64,000 nucleotides of DNA from Thiotrichales bacterium (GCA_947478175.1 CANJUQ010000002.1:62001-126000), one strand, 5' to 3'. Shown: positions 54,547 through 62,843, numbered from the stretch's first letter. Made by a program: numbers and translations. Notes: generated by a model not told the origin, from the letters alone.

Positions 54547-54705
54547 TTAGGAAGCAAGCGTGATGACACCATCGTTATTATTAACCCCTCCAGTCATCGT
54601 CACCCCTACATCCAACACCTCCACCACTGGCTTCGCCCACACTTTTTGAGCCTGAAGCTCTTGTGTTGATTGAACGGCTTGAACTTGTGAATTAATAACT
54701 TCCAT
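54547..54705 (-). CDS. Putative lasso peptide precursor, 52 aa
   Basis: A small gene with a strong ribosome site (TTTTGGAG, 7 bases before the ATG), followed directly by the AsnB-like cyclase gene. Its middle, QKVWAKPVVEVLDVGVTM, follows the lasso leader pattern (aromatic-x-x-P, Leu-Asp-Val, Thr at -2). Cleavage after Met37 would release TGGVNNNDGVITLAS, in which Asp at position 8 could close an 8-residue ring with the N-terminal amine. Alternative cores beginning at either Gly would put the Asp at 7 or 6. The N-terminal half is Gln/Val-rich. I see no other ring-forming acidic residue in the core. Production is unproven. Confidence 0.7.
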   Translation of the reverse strand: MEVINSQVQAVQSTQELQAQKVWAKPVVEVLDVGVTMTGGVNNNDGVITLAS

Positions 54706-54807
54706 GATTTCTCCAAAATGTGCTGGATTAAAAAAACGCGCAAAAGTACCCGAAACCCGACCCGCTTGTCCACGGTGTATTTGTCAAAGATGCGCATTAT
54801 TTTTTAT

Positions 54808-56262
54808 TTAATTAAACAGGTCATCCAATGTCACGACACCACTAATAAATTTCGAATACATATTTTTCTTTAGGCCATTGGCTGAAACAAAATAAAGCAA
54901 CAATTGTTTCTTAGTTCGTGTTTGTTCTGTAAAGACTTTGAGTTTTCGCTCTAATGTCTCGTAATAATCTTTGCTGATCAAAAATGACTCATCTGTATAT
55001 TTAATTTCACAGATACTCACTGCATCATCTTTTCTGTCAAACAGTAAATCTATTTGAGCACCTCTTTCAGAAGCTCCAGATCTTGGGGCATAGCGCCAAG
55101 TGCTAGCAATATCTGCAGGGGAAAGCTCAAGTGCACGCCTGATTTGAATTAAATGTTTATAACAAACTGATTCAAATGCATAACCAAGCCAAGAGTTCCA
55201 TTCAGGGCTTAACTGCATCGCTTGCCAATTGCCCTTATCTAAAGCCTGTTCTTGCAGTAAATTTTTGATGGGCTCAATCCATTTTAAATAAAAACCGGTG
55301 TACTCATCTATCAAACGATAATAAATCCCTTTTCTTTGACTATATAAAGATTTAAAGCCCATGATAAATCCTGCATCTTCGAGCTCTTGTAATCTATTGG
55401 CACTATTGCCACCTGATGACCCAACCATCTCTAAAAGCCTGTGTTTTCCAATCCCATATCGACTCTCGGCTAAGGCTCTCACAATCTTGATATGGTTCTC
55501 ATGGTCTGTGAATAAAGAGGCAAAAAGACCATCAAACTCTTCCATCAAAAAAGCTTTTTTACCAAAAGCTAATTTCTCAATAATTTGAGCAGCAGAGCCC
55601 TTCCATTTGATTTTAGAAAGATAATAGGGAACTCCTCCTGTAACCATATAAAGCGATAAAATTTGTTGATTGTTTAACTTCACTCCCTGAACCTCTAGGA
55701 ATGCCTTAGTTTCATGAAGCTTAAAGGGCTCTAATAATATTTTTTCTGTAATTCTATTATGCAATCCACCCTTATTTTTAATGATCTTATTAAGCATCCA
55801 AGAGGCAGAAGACCCACAAATAATTAATTTAATTTGATGGTTATTAGACCAGTACTGATTCCAGTAATAATCCAGACTCTGCAAAAGCTTTGACTTAGGT
55901 GTCGCCATCCAAGGGATCTCATCGATAAAAACAACAACTTTCTGATCGACTGTTCTTTTATCAAGAGCTCGTGTTAAAACCTTAAAAGCACCACGCCATG
56001 TTTTTTGCTTTTCTAAACTGGTTCCGTCATAAAAAACTTCCCCAATCCTTTCCATGAAATTAGTAATTTGGTCAGACAAGCTACCGTCTTTTAAACCTGT
56101 TGCATTAAAAAATAGGGCCTCTTTTTTATCCTGAAAAAATTCCCGAATCAAAAAAGTCTTCCCAACCCTTCTTCGGCCATACAAAGCCAGAAACTCCGCT
56201 TTATTTGAATCATACAAATAATTTAAAACCTGCAGTTCCTCCGCCCGTCCAATGATGCTCAT
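54808..56262 (-). CDS. Archaeal-type ATPase with DUF234 nuclease-like C-terminus
   Basis: A 484-aa protein. It starts MSIIGRAEELQVLNYLYDS, with Walker A LYGRRRVGKTFLIREF (about 28-43), Walker B VVVFIDEIPWM (about 118) and the sensor LIICGSSASWM. A winged-helix region (GNSANRLQELEDAGFI) follows, then a DUF234-type PD-(D/E)XK core: GFYLKWIEP, RGAQIDLLFDR, SICEIKYTDE. The family is widespread and functionally unassigned. It starts 10 bases after a perfect 17-bp inverted repeat. Degraded relatives lie at 57615-58283. It ends 102 bases before the peptide gene on the same strand, so read-through into the peptide operon is possible. Confidence 0.88.
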   Translation of the reverse strand: MSIIGRAEELQVLNYLYDSNKAEFLALYGRRRVGKTFLIREFFQDKKEALFFNATGLKDGSLSDQITNFMERIGEVFYDGTSLEKQKTWRGAFKVLTRALDKRTVDQKVVVFIDEIPWMATPKSKLLQSLDYYWNQYWSNNHQIKLIICGSSASWMLNKIIKNKGGLHNRITEKILLEPFKLHETKAFLEVQGVKLNNQQILSLYMVTGGVPYYLSKIKWKGSAAQIIEKLAFGKKAFLMEEFDGLFASLFTDHENHIKIVRALAESRYGIGKHRLLEMVGSSGGNSANRLQELEDAGFIMGFKSLYSQRKGIYYRLIDEYTGFYLKWIEPIKNLLQEQALDKGNWQAMQLSPEWNSWLGYAFESVCYKHLIQIRRALELSPADIASTWRYAPRSGASERGAQIDLLFDRKDDAVSICEIKYTDESFLISKDYYETLERKLKVFTEQTRTKKQLLLYFVSANGLKKNMYSKFISGVVTLDDLFN

Positions 56263-56271
56263 GTAAAATCT

Positions 56272-56324
56272 CTTGTGTTATTCCGCCGGAGATAAATATC
56301 CTATAAGCGGCGGAATAACACAAG
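56272..56324. repeat. Perfect 17-bp inverted repeat with 19-bp centre
   Basis: Arms CTTGTGTTATTCCGCCG (56272-56288) and CGGCGGAATAACACAAG (56308-56324) are exactly complementary. The AT-rich centre holds TATAGGATATTTAT on the minus strand. It ends 10 bases before the ATPase start, so it covers that gene's promoter or leader. Confidence 0.95.
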
Positions 56325-56441
56325 ACTTGCTTTAAATTTATAAGAACCCAGCCGAAAGACTGGATAGATTACCCTCATCAAAATCTTTACTATCCGCGCC
56401 CGCGGTCACTAGAACATGAAAAATCAGAGAGGCAGTTCAAT

Positions 56442-57506
56442 ATGAGCCATGAAGTCACGACGTTAGAATGGATTGTCATTGGTGCTGGCCCCGCAGGCAT
56501 TGCCGGCATGGGGAAATTATTAGACGCTGGATTTTCACGCTCACAATTATTGTGGATTGACCCTCAATTTAAAGTCGGTGATTTTGGATCCTGCTGGCGT
56601 TATATCGGCAGTAACACTCCTGTTGAATCTTTTACTAAATTTTTTCGTGCGTGTTCGTCATTTGCTTATTCAAATTCCAATTCAGATTCAAAACCTTTTT
56701 TAATTGACAAAATTGATCCCGAAAAAAATTGCCCGCTAGCTCTCGTGGCTGAGCCTTTGCAAAAAATCACAAACCATCTTTTAGAAATCACTAATACACG
56801 AACAGACACCGTCACCCGATTAATTCCCATTCAAAACGGTTGGCAGGTCGAACTTACGTCTGGCGAAAAAATTCATACTCGAAAAGTCTTGCTTGCCATG
56901 GGGGCAGCGCCCAAGACTTTGCACTTTGATAATATTCCCATGATCCCTTTGTCTGATGCTTTGAATCCTTTCAAATTACGCAAAGCGCTCTTCCCTGAAG
57001 ATACCGTCGCAGTCTTTGGTTCAGCCCAGTCTTCTAAGAGTGTTTTAGGGCATCTATCCAAAATTAATTTAAAGAAAAAAATCTTGTTTTACCGCTCGAA
57101 TACTTCTTTTGATAGGCATATAGATGAAAAAGATTTAGAGGGTTTTTTAAGCTTAAAAATCACGCCAAAAAATTTGTTATTACATATTCCAGAATGCACA
57201 AAAATTATTTACGCCATTGGATTTGAGCGACGACATATTCCCATTATTGGACTACCCAATAACTATGATTATGACCAGGACACGGGCGAAATTGCGCCAG
57301 GGATTTATGGCTTAGGGATGGCATTTCCCAATATTTTAAAACATGAAATGGGTCTGGCTGAATATCGCGTTGCGGCGCTTTGGCCCGTCATGAAGCGTTT
57401 AAGTAAATTATTGCCTGGGTGGTTAGCGTCTAAAGAGATGCCGCCGGCAGGTCATAAGGCGCTGGATATCAATAATCATGCAGTGGCAGAAGAGTTGATT
57501 GTTTAG
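56442..57506 (+). CDS. FAD/NAD(P)-binding oxidoreductase
   Basis: A 354-aa flavoprotein with a two-dinucleotide-domain fold. The first motif is WIVIGAGPAGIAGMGKLL (residues 10-27), DFGSCWRYIG follows, the second nucleotide motif is VAVFGSAQSSKSVL (about 190) and the closing segment is IIYAIGFERR, then GIYGLGMAFP. It resembles thioredoxin-reductase/lysine-monooxygenase-like proteins, but no cysteine redox pair is visible, so the reaction is unknown. It stands between the ATPase gene (divergent) and ATPase remnants. Transfer with that region is possible. Confidence 0.75.
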   Translation: MSHEVTTLEWIVIGAGPAGIAGMGKLLDAGFSRSQLLWIDPQFKVGDFGSCWRYIGSNTPVESFTKFFRACSSFAYSNSNSDSKPFLIDKIDPEKNCPLALVAEPLQKITNHLLEITNTRTDTVTRLIPIQNGWQVELTSGEKIHTRKVLLAMGAAPKTLHFDNIPMIPLSDALNPFKLRKALFPEDTVAVFGSAQSSKSVLGHLSKINLKKKILFYRSNTSFDRHIDEKDLEGFLSLKITPKNLLLHIPECTKIIYAIGFERRHIPIIGLPNNYDYDQDTGEIAPGIYGLGMAFPNILKHEMGLAEYRVAALWPVMKRLSKLLPGWLASKEMPPAGHKALDINNHAVAEELIV

Positions 57507-57512
57507 AATATA

Positions 57513-57617
57513 AACTTTCGCGAAATCGACAATTGTCATTCTGGCGAAAGATTTTAAGGCATGGTGAACTTTCGCAAGATCGACATATTCTATTTTTGCG
57601 AAAGTTTTAAATTCATG
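57513..57617. repeat. Two tandem 54-bp units with internal dyads
   Basis: AACTTTCGC(GAA/AAG)ATCGACA begins at 57513 and again at 57567, and each unit ends with GCGAAAG, an AT-rich stretch and ATG (57561 and 57615). Each unit contains CTTTCGC and GCGAAAG arms 22 bases apart. The period of 54 equals 18 codons. Confidence 0.85.
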
Positions 57618-58004
57618 AAGGACTATCAGAAAACATGGGGAAAATTGAAAAATTATCGCCTGCGAGATAATTATTTAAGATTTTACTTAAAATACATCGA
57701 ACCTAATTTTCACAAAATTCAAAACAATCTTTTTGAAAATACAGTGCGTCAGGATAGTTGCCAAATTGATTTTCTAATTCAAACCCAGCTGGGTGTTTTT
57801 TATGTCTGTGAAATCAAACTAACAACTCAAACTGTGGGCATCTCAGTCATTGAAGAAGTGAAATCTAAAATTAAAAAATTAAAAACACCCAGAAACAGCG
57901 CGACTATTCCTGTCTTAATTTATTTTGGCGAGTGCTCAGAAGAGCTTTTAGATTCAGGTTATTTCCCAAGAATTGTAGAGATGGGAAAATTTTTTAAAGA
58001 TTAG
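57615..58004 (+). pseudogene. Remnant of a DUF234-type ATPase gene
   Basis: The 129 residues read as two joined pieces of the 54808-56262 family. NYRLRDNYLRFYLKYIEPNF matches its YRLIDEYTGFYLKWIEP segment. After a deletion of about 70 residues, QIDFLIQTQLGVFYVCEIKLTT matches its QIDLLFDRKDDAVSICEIKYTD nuclease core. The whole ATPase domain and Walker motifs are missing. The tandem 54-bp units stand where the original leader would be, and an in-frame ATG also occurs at 57561. An internally deleted pseudogene is the best reading; a retained small nuclease-like protein is possible but less likely. Confidence 0.75.
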
Positions 58005-58010
58005 AAAATT

Positions 58011-58283
58011 GTGGGTCCTGCAAATTCAGTACTCACCAAGAATTACTGCTTAGAAGTGCATACCAATAGAAACAGGCTGGATGCCACTCTGGAATTCAAA
58101 GATCAAATTTTGATTTTTGAATATAAAGTCAATCAAACCGCCCAAGCTGCAATGGATCAAATTAAAGAAAATCAATATTACGAACCCTATTTAAATTTAA
58201 ATAAAAAGATTCGTCTGTTTGGCATTAATTTTTCGACGGAAGCAAGAAATATTGATAGCTGGATTCATGAGGCAATAAATTAA
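58011..58283 (+). pseudogene. Fragment of an AAA-ATPase/PD-(D/E)XK (DUF1703-like) gene
   Basis: About 90 codons resembling the C-terminus of the AAA-ATPase-like/PDDEXK_9 family: RLDATLEFKDQILIFEYKVN (nuclease core E-x-K), AQAAMDQIKENQYYEPYL and KKIRLFGINFSTEARNIDSW. The N-terminal ATPase part is absent. The only start is a GTG without a ribosome site, 6 bases after the previous stop. It is a second decayed member of the ATPase-nuclease group, from a different branch than the remnant before it. Confidence 0.75.
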
Positions 58284-58360
58284 AAAAACAGATTGATTCT
58301 TCGTGATCTATTTGCTCAAATTCGCGCGGTTTTTAATCATGGTATTTTAAGGATTGACTC

Positions 58361-59563
58361 ATGAGCAACTGGGAAAAAGAAATGGAAAAAGAGGAGAAAC
58401 TCCTACTAACCATGCCGATTTCCCCTGTCACTTCGATTACAAAAGACACCCCAATTATTTTTCTAGATATCGATGGCGTCTTACAGCCTTGCCATCATCG
58501 ATATCGCTTTGAAAATAATCTAGATGACTTAAAAGCTTCTTATATTTTGGAAGATCCCTCGTATACAACTCTCAATAAGTATGACTTGGGCGCTGTGAAA
58601 TATGACTGGCGTCCTGAATCGGTCGAGCTTTTAAAACAGCTTTGTATTTTAGGCAAAGCCAAAATTGTTCTTTCTTCTAATTGGCGGACGGGTAAAACAA
58701 TTGAACAATTAAAACTTCTCTTCAAGATTCATGGACTAGACACATGGCTCGTTGATAAAACACCCGATCTACAATATCTCGGCCGTAATATAGAAATTAA
58801 GCGCTATCTCGACAGCATCCCAGACCGGGATCCCAGAACGCCTTTTATGATTATTGATGACTCTCATATCAAAGATCTACGCTCAACTTTCCCAGGACAA
58901 TTTATTCTCTCACCTCATTACTTAGATGAGCCGGTTTACCTCAGTGCTTTAAAAATTTTGGCCTGGCAAGATTTTACAAAACAAATTTCTTTTATCCCTT
59001 TAGCTCAAACTCATCTAACCCTATTGGCCCAATGGTTTGAAAAAAGTCGTCGTCTCTATAGCAGTCGGCATAATGACTTACGCAGACCTTTGGATGATTG
59101 GTTTAATCCGAAAAATATTGAAGAAGGTATCAGTGGAAAATACCATCCACGAATCCAGGGGATTATTAAGCTAGAAAATGGGACAGAAATCCCTCTTGTG
59201 GCTTATATGATTGAACTGGCTGGAAAGCCCATAGGCTATGTGCATTATCATGAAATAAGTACAGAGGGTTTTCTAACTCTAGATTTCTTTATGGGTGACA
59301 TTGATTTTATTGGCTTGGGTTTGGGTCCTAGTTTACTGAAATATTTTCTAGCCCAGCCAGAGTTACAAAAATTCAAAGCTATCCGCATTACTTTGCCGAC
59401 ATATGATGACGCCATCATGGTTTCTTTTTTTAAGAAAGCAGGATTCACAGCCCTTCCAAGTGATGAAATCCTAGAGGATCCTGAAGATGAACCCGATGAA
59501 ATTTGCTTACATTATTGGCTCAACGCAGAAGCCTCCACGGAAAAATTAAATCAAAGAGGTTAA
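58361..59563 (+). CDS. HAD-domain and GNAT acetyltransferase fusion protein
   Basis: A 400-aa two-domain protein. The N-terminal HAD-like half (about 30-200) has IIFLDIDGVLQP (nucleophile), KIVLSSNWRTG and FMIIDDSH, in the style of HAD domains of Swiss-army-knife RNA-repair proteins. The C-terminal half (about 215-390) reads as an AAC(6')-like GNAT: FIPLAQTHLTLLAQWFEKS, PIGYVHYHE, then LGLGPSLLKYFL. Kinship with RNA repair or aminoglycoside-type acetylation is inference. It is followed after 4 bases by an unrecognised gene, so they form an operon. I have not seen this pairing described. Confidence 0.7.
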   Translation: MSNWEKEMEKEEKLLLTMPISPVTSITKDTPIIFLDIDGVLQPCHHRYRFENNLDDLKASYILEDPSYTTLNKYDLGAVKYDWRPESVELLKQLCILGKAKIVLSSNWRTGKTIEQLKLLFKIHGLDTWLVDKTPDLQYLGRNIEIKRYLDSIPDRDPRTPFMIIDDSHIKDLRSTFPGQFILSPHYLDEPVYLSALKILAWQDFTKQISFIPLAQTHLTLLAQWFEKSRRLYSSRHNDLRRPLDDWFNPKNIEEGISGKYHPRIQGIIKLENGTEIPLVAYMIELAGKPIGYVHYHEISTEGFLTLDFFMGDIDFIGLGLGPSLLKYFLAQPELQKFKAIRITLPTYDDAIMVSFFKKAGFTALPSDEILEDPEDEPDEICLHYWLNAEASTEKLNQRG

Positions 59564-59567
59564 AAAA

Positions 59568-60836
59568 ATGACAATCAAAAAAAATATTTCCACGACACCC
59601 CCAGCTCTCTCTCCAACAGATTGTCTTATTCATAGTTTCATAGAAGAACTCAAGCAATTTGAATATCAAATTCAATTTCAAGACTGCATCTGGGATGTTA
59701 TTTCTCCTGGCTTGCCTAAAAAAAATAAAACTAAAAATCAAGAAAAACCCCCCGTGCAAAAATGGCATCACGTCAAAGTTTATAAAGATCACTATATGAG
59801 CGCCTATTGGGTTTCTTTAGTGGATGCCAAGAGGGATTTTCTTAGGGATAGAGAACTACCAACGCTCGAAGTTAGATCCAACGAGCCCATTAAAATCGCG
59901 CCGTCTTTGGGAAGTTCTTCGTCCTGGGAATCTCGACATTCCCATCAAGAGCCAGCAATTCCTCAGGCTTGGATTGATTTAATCGAATCCGCTATGGACT
60001 GGTTAAAGCTAGTCAAAAAAGATTGGATCAAAGCCAATAAAACTGTTTTAGAGTGTTACCCCGTAAATCGCCGCTCTGGCACGGTTCCCAATAGTTTGGT
60101 TCGAGCATCGTTGAAAGATGTTTATCGCTTGGATCAAGAACTAGGTGAAGCTAAAACTAAAAAATTTATAGAAATCGTCGAAAGTAATTATTTTCGTGAG
60201 AAAGAAAAAACAGAACGAAAATCCATGACCGCTAATGATTTTTTTGAGTATTGCAAAATTGCTTATCCAGCGTCTAAACGTGAGGACGAATCGATTGACG
60301 AAAATCTAACAGGACGCGCTATGTACGAACGTTATGCTGATAATCGCCATGAAGGGTTATTAGATATTAAAGGGAACTCCGCCAAAGAATTTGCCGATTG
60401 GATTGACGGGACTCACCCGAAAAAAAGCTCAGGGGGTCACCCTTGGGAAGTCAAACGAGGGGGCAATACGACGCATATTAATATGAGCGTCTCACGGCCT
60501 GATTATTACCAAAAAGAAGGCTTTGTCGTGTGTGTCTCTGCAGGAGCGATTCACCGTATGAAAGAAACTATTTGTATGTTTCTAGCCCTCTATGATGCGG
60601 GTTTACCCATTACGATTGGTGATCCCGAAGGCATTCGCCTGAGATTACTCGCCCAAGATAATATTGGCTTGGTCCCTGAGCAGGATTCTCTGCATCGCGC
60701 TAATCAGTCTTTTCGTAAAGATCAGCGGGTTTATGATGTTTTGCATTTTGATGAATTGGGCAGATATAAAACTAGAGTGAAGCCGTTTGTTACTTGGGAG
60801 GCTTTGCCGATTTTGAAGCCGAAAGGGGTTTATTAG
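59568..60836 (+). CDS. Unrecognised protein in an operon with the HAD-GNAT fusion
   Basis: A 422-aa soluble protein I cannot place. The N-terminus is variable and Lys-rich. The middle has helical charged segments (AKTKKFIEIVESNYFREKEK). The C-terminal 150 residues look like a compact domain with HPWEVKRGGNTTHINMSVSR, GFVVCVSAGAIHRMKETI, ITIGDPEGIRLRLLAQD and YDVLHFDELGRY. The conserved-looking His, Glu, Arg and Asp residues suggest an enzyme, but no known motif is evident. There is no signal peptide. Co-translation with the HAD-GNAT protein (4-base gap) indicates a joint function. Confidence 0.6.
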   Translation: MTIKKNISTTPPALSPTDCLIHSFIEELKQFEYQIQFQDCIWDVISPGLPKKNKTKNQEKPPVQKWHHVKVYKDHYMSAYWVSLVDAKRDFLRDRELPTLEVRSNEPIKIAPSLGSSSSWESRHSHQEPAIPQAWIDLIESAMDWLKLVKKDWIKANKTVLECYPVNRRSGTVPNSLVRASLKDVYRLDQELGEAKTKKFIEIVESNYFREKEKTERKSMTANDFFEYCKIAYPASKREDESIDENLTGRAMYERYADNRHEGLLDIKGNSAKEFADWIDGTHPKKSSGGHPWEVKRGGNTTHINMSVSRPDYYQKEGFVVCVSAGAIHRMKETICMFLALYDAGLPITIGDPEGIRLRLLAQDNIGLVPEQDSLHRANQSFRKDQRVYDVLHFDELGRYKTRVKPFVTWEALPILKPKGVY

Positions 60837-60932
60837 TAATACGCTCATTGACCCAAATCCACTTCCTAAGTTTACTTATCACCCTTTCTAACCCAGTACT
60901 TTTTTTGGAGTACTTGAGAATATGGAATACAG

Positions 60933-62807
60933 GTGAAAAGAACCTCTCAATATCTTTCGAACAAACCCTATCTCAAATTATTTATCCTATTTGCGATTGA
61001 CCTTTTTTCTCTTGTACTCGCTTGGTACTCGACTCTTTTTCTCTCACAAGAAACACCCGAAAATTCTTCTTGGCTTCCTATCTGTTTTTTATTCTCAGCC
61101 CAGATAGGCGCTTATTTTTATTTTAAAATTCATCAGATCGTTTGGCGTTTTATATCCCTTCACGCTTTTAGCAAAATCATCAAGGCTACTTCTGCTGCTT
61201 TTTTATTTTTAGCTTTTATTTCTTTGATTTTTAAAAATCTCTCAACCCCTATCCCATTTTTAATATTGGATACTTTTTTACTAACAGCCCTATGGACCAG
61301 TGGCCGCCTATTTTATCGATATAGCCATGAGAGAAATCCTTCTGAAAAAAATGCCGTCAGATTATTACTAATAGGCGGGGGGCAAGCCGCTGAATTGTTT
61401 TTAAGAAATATTCAAAGACTACCGACAAAAGAATATATCCCTGTCGGAATTCTGGATGACAATTCCAGTCTAAAAAATCGAGAAATTCATGGGGTCAAGA
61501 TTTTAGGAAAAATTAATGATCTCTCAAAAATAACCGCTCAACATAAGGTTGACTTAATAACGCTCGCTATCCCGTCTCTCAAACAAGACCGTCTAAAAGA
61601 AATTCTTGAATTGACTAAATTCACGAATATCCCATTACGCAGCGTCCCTTCTCTTGCCCAATTAGTTTCTGGTGAGATTTCTATTAATCAATTAAAAGAA
61701 ATTTCCCTGGAAGATCTATTACTTCGAGACCCTGTTCGCATTGATAAAGAACTACTGCGAAACACGTATTCTGGAAAAAATATTTTAGTTACAGGCGGTG
61801 GGGGTTCCATTGGTTCTGAACTCTGTCGACAAATTTTGGCCCTTGCTCCAAAAAAATTACTTATTGCAGACCATGCAGAATTTAATCTTTACCAAATAGA
61901 ACAAGAATTCAGTCAGTATCCTCAACTAGCCAAGACCCTTACTTATCATCTGGTAAATATTACTGACAAAACAGCCATGGAGGCTATTTTCCAGGCTCAC
62001 TCGATTGATATTGTTTTGCATGCTGCGGCTTATAAACATGTTCCGCTTTTAGAAACCCAAGCCCGACAAGCACTGCAAAATAATTTATTAGGCACACGAA
62101 ATCTGGCCTTGTTAGCAGCTCAATACCAGATTAAAAAATTCATTATGATTTCGACGGATAAAGCCGTTAATCCAACCAATATCATGGGAGCCTCTAAAAG
62201 AGCTGCTGAAGTTTTTTGTCAAAATTTAAATCAAACCGTTCAAACAGAATTTATTACTGTTCGTTTTGGTAATGTCTTGGGTTCTGCCGGAAGCGTCGTC
62301 CCTTTATTTCAAAAACAATTATTAACGGGTGGTCCACTCACCGTCACACATCCTGATATGACAAGATTCTTTATGACTATCCATGAAGCTTGCTGTCTGG
62401 TTTTAACGGCTGGTGCGTATGGATCCGGTGGGGAAATTTTTGTTCTGGATATGGGCGACCCCATTAAAATTAAAGATCTTGCTGAAAACATGATTCGTCT
62501 TTCTGGAAAAACGCCAGGATCTGATATTGAAATTATCTATACAGGCCTTCGTCCTGGAGAAAAACTCTATGAAGAGCTTTTTCACGCACAAGAAAAGCTC
62601 AGCTCAACAGACTTAGAAAAAATCCTGGTTTCTTCAGCAAGAGGTGTTGATTTTTCAATACTCAAAACTTGCTTAGAACAATTGGAACAGGCTATTTCAA
62701 AAAACGAAACAGCCTGGATAAAAGAGATCCTTAGAACCATGGTGCCTGAATATGCACCGTCACCTTCAGTTGCTGTAGAGGCAGACCTTGTAGGAGCAGA
62801 CCTGTAG
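60933..62807 (+). CDS. CapD-like membrane nucleotide-sugar dehydratase/epimerase
   Basis: A 624-aa protein with four N-terminal membrane helices (about 12-130), a CoA-binding-like domain (LLLIGGGQAAELFLRNI) and an SDR catalytic domain. The NAD motif is ILVTGGGGSIGSELCRQIL (about 285), and the rest includes HAAAYKHVPLLE, STDKAVNPTNIMGASKR (Met in place of the SDR Tyr, as in C6-dehydratases of this group) and RFGNVLGSAGSVVPLF. It resembles WbpM/PglF UDP-GlcNAc 4,6-dehydratases. The start is GTG. The last residues (VEADLVGADL) lie in copies of a GCAGACCT repeat, so the C-terminus may be altered. It is convergent with a DegT aminotransferase gene. Confidence 0.9.
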   Translation: MKRTSQYLSNKPYLKLFILFAIDLFSLVLAWYSTLFLSQETPENSSWLPICFLFSAQIGAYFYFKIHQIVWRFISLHAFSKIIKATSAAFLFLAFISLIFKNLSTPIPFLILDTFLLTALWTSGRLFYRYSHERNPSEKNAVRLLLIGGGQAAELFLRNIQRLPTKEYIPVGILDDNSSLKNREIHGVKILGKINDLSKITAQHKVDLITLAIPSLKQDRLKEILELTKFTNIPLRSVPSLAQLVSGEISINQLKEISLEDLLLRDPVRIDKELLRNTYSGKNILVTGGGGSIGSELCRQILALAPKKLLIADHAEFNLYQIEQEFSQYPQLAKTLTYHLVNITDKTAMEAIFQAHSIDIVLHAAAYKHVPLLETQARQALQNNLLGTRNLALLAAQYQIKKFIMISTDKAVNPTNIMGASKRAAEVFCQNLNQTVQTEFITVRFGNVLGSAGSVVPLFQKQLLTGGPLTVTHPDMTRFFMTIHEACCLVLTAGAYGSGGEIFVLDMGDPIKIKDLAENMIRLSGKTPGSDIEIIYTGLRPGEKLYEELFHAQEKLSSTDLEKILVSSARGVDFSILKTCLEQLEQAISKNETAWIKEILRTMVPEYAPSPSVAVEADLVGADL

Positions 62808-62843
62808 CAGACGACTTGCAGGGGCAGACCTAAGTGTCTGCCC
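62775..62843. repeat. Clustered GTAGGGGCAGACC-type repeats ending in a palindrome
   Basis: Related units GTAGAGGCAGACC, GTAGGAGCAGACC and GCAGGGGCAGACC follow one another. The last forms a hairpin, GGGCAGAC (62822-62829), loop CTAAGT, GTCTGCCC (62836-62843). It spans the end of the capD-like gene and the stop of the convergent aminotransferase gene. There is no T tract. Confidence 0.7.

Noticed and set aside
54606-54797. 63-codon minus-strand reading frame overlapping the putative lasso precursor
   Set aside because: It has no ribosome site and is Arg/Lys/Trp-rich. The overlapping 52-codon frame has a strong site and a recognisable motif, so this one is a shadow.
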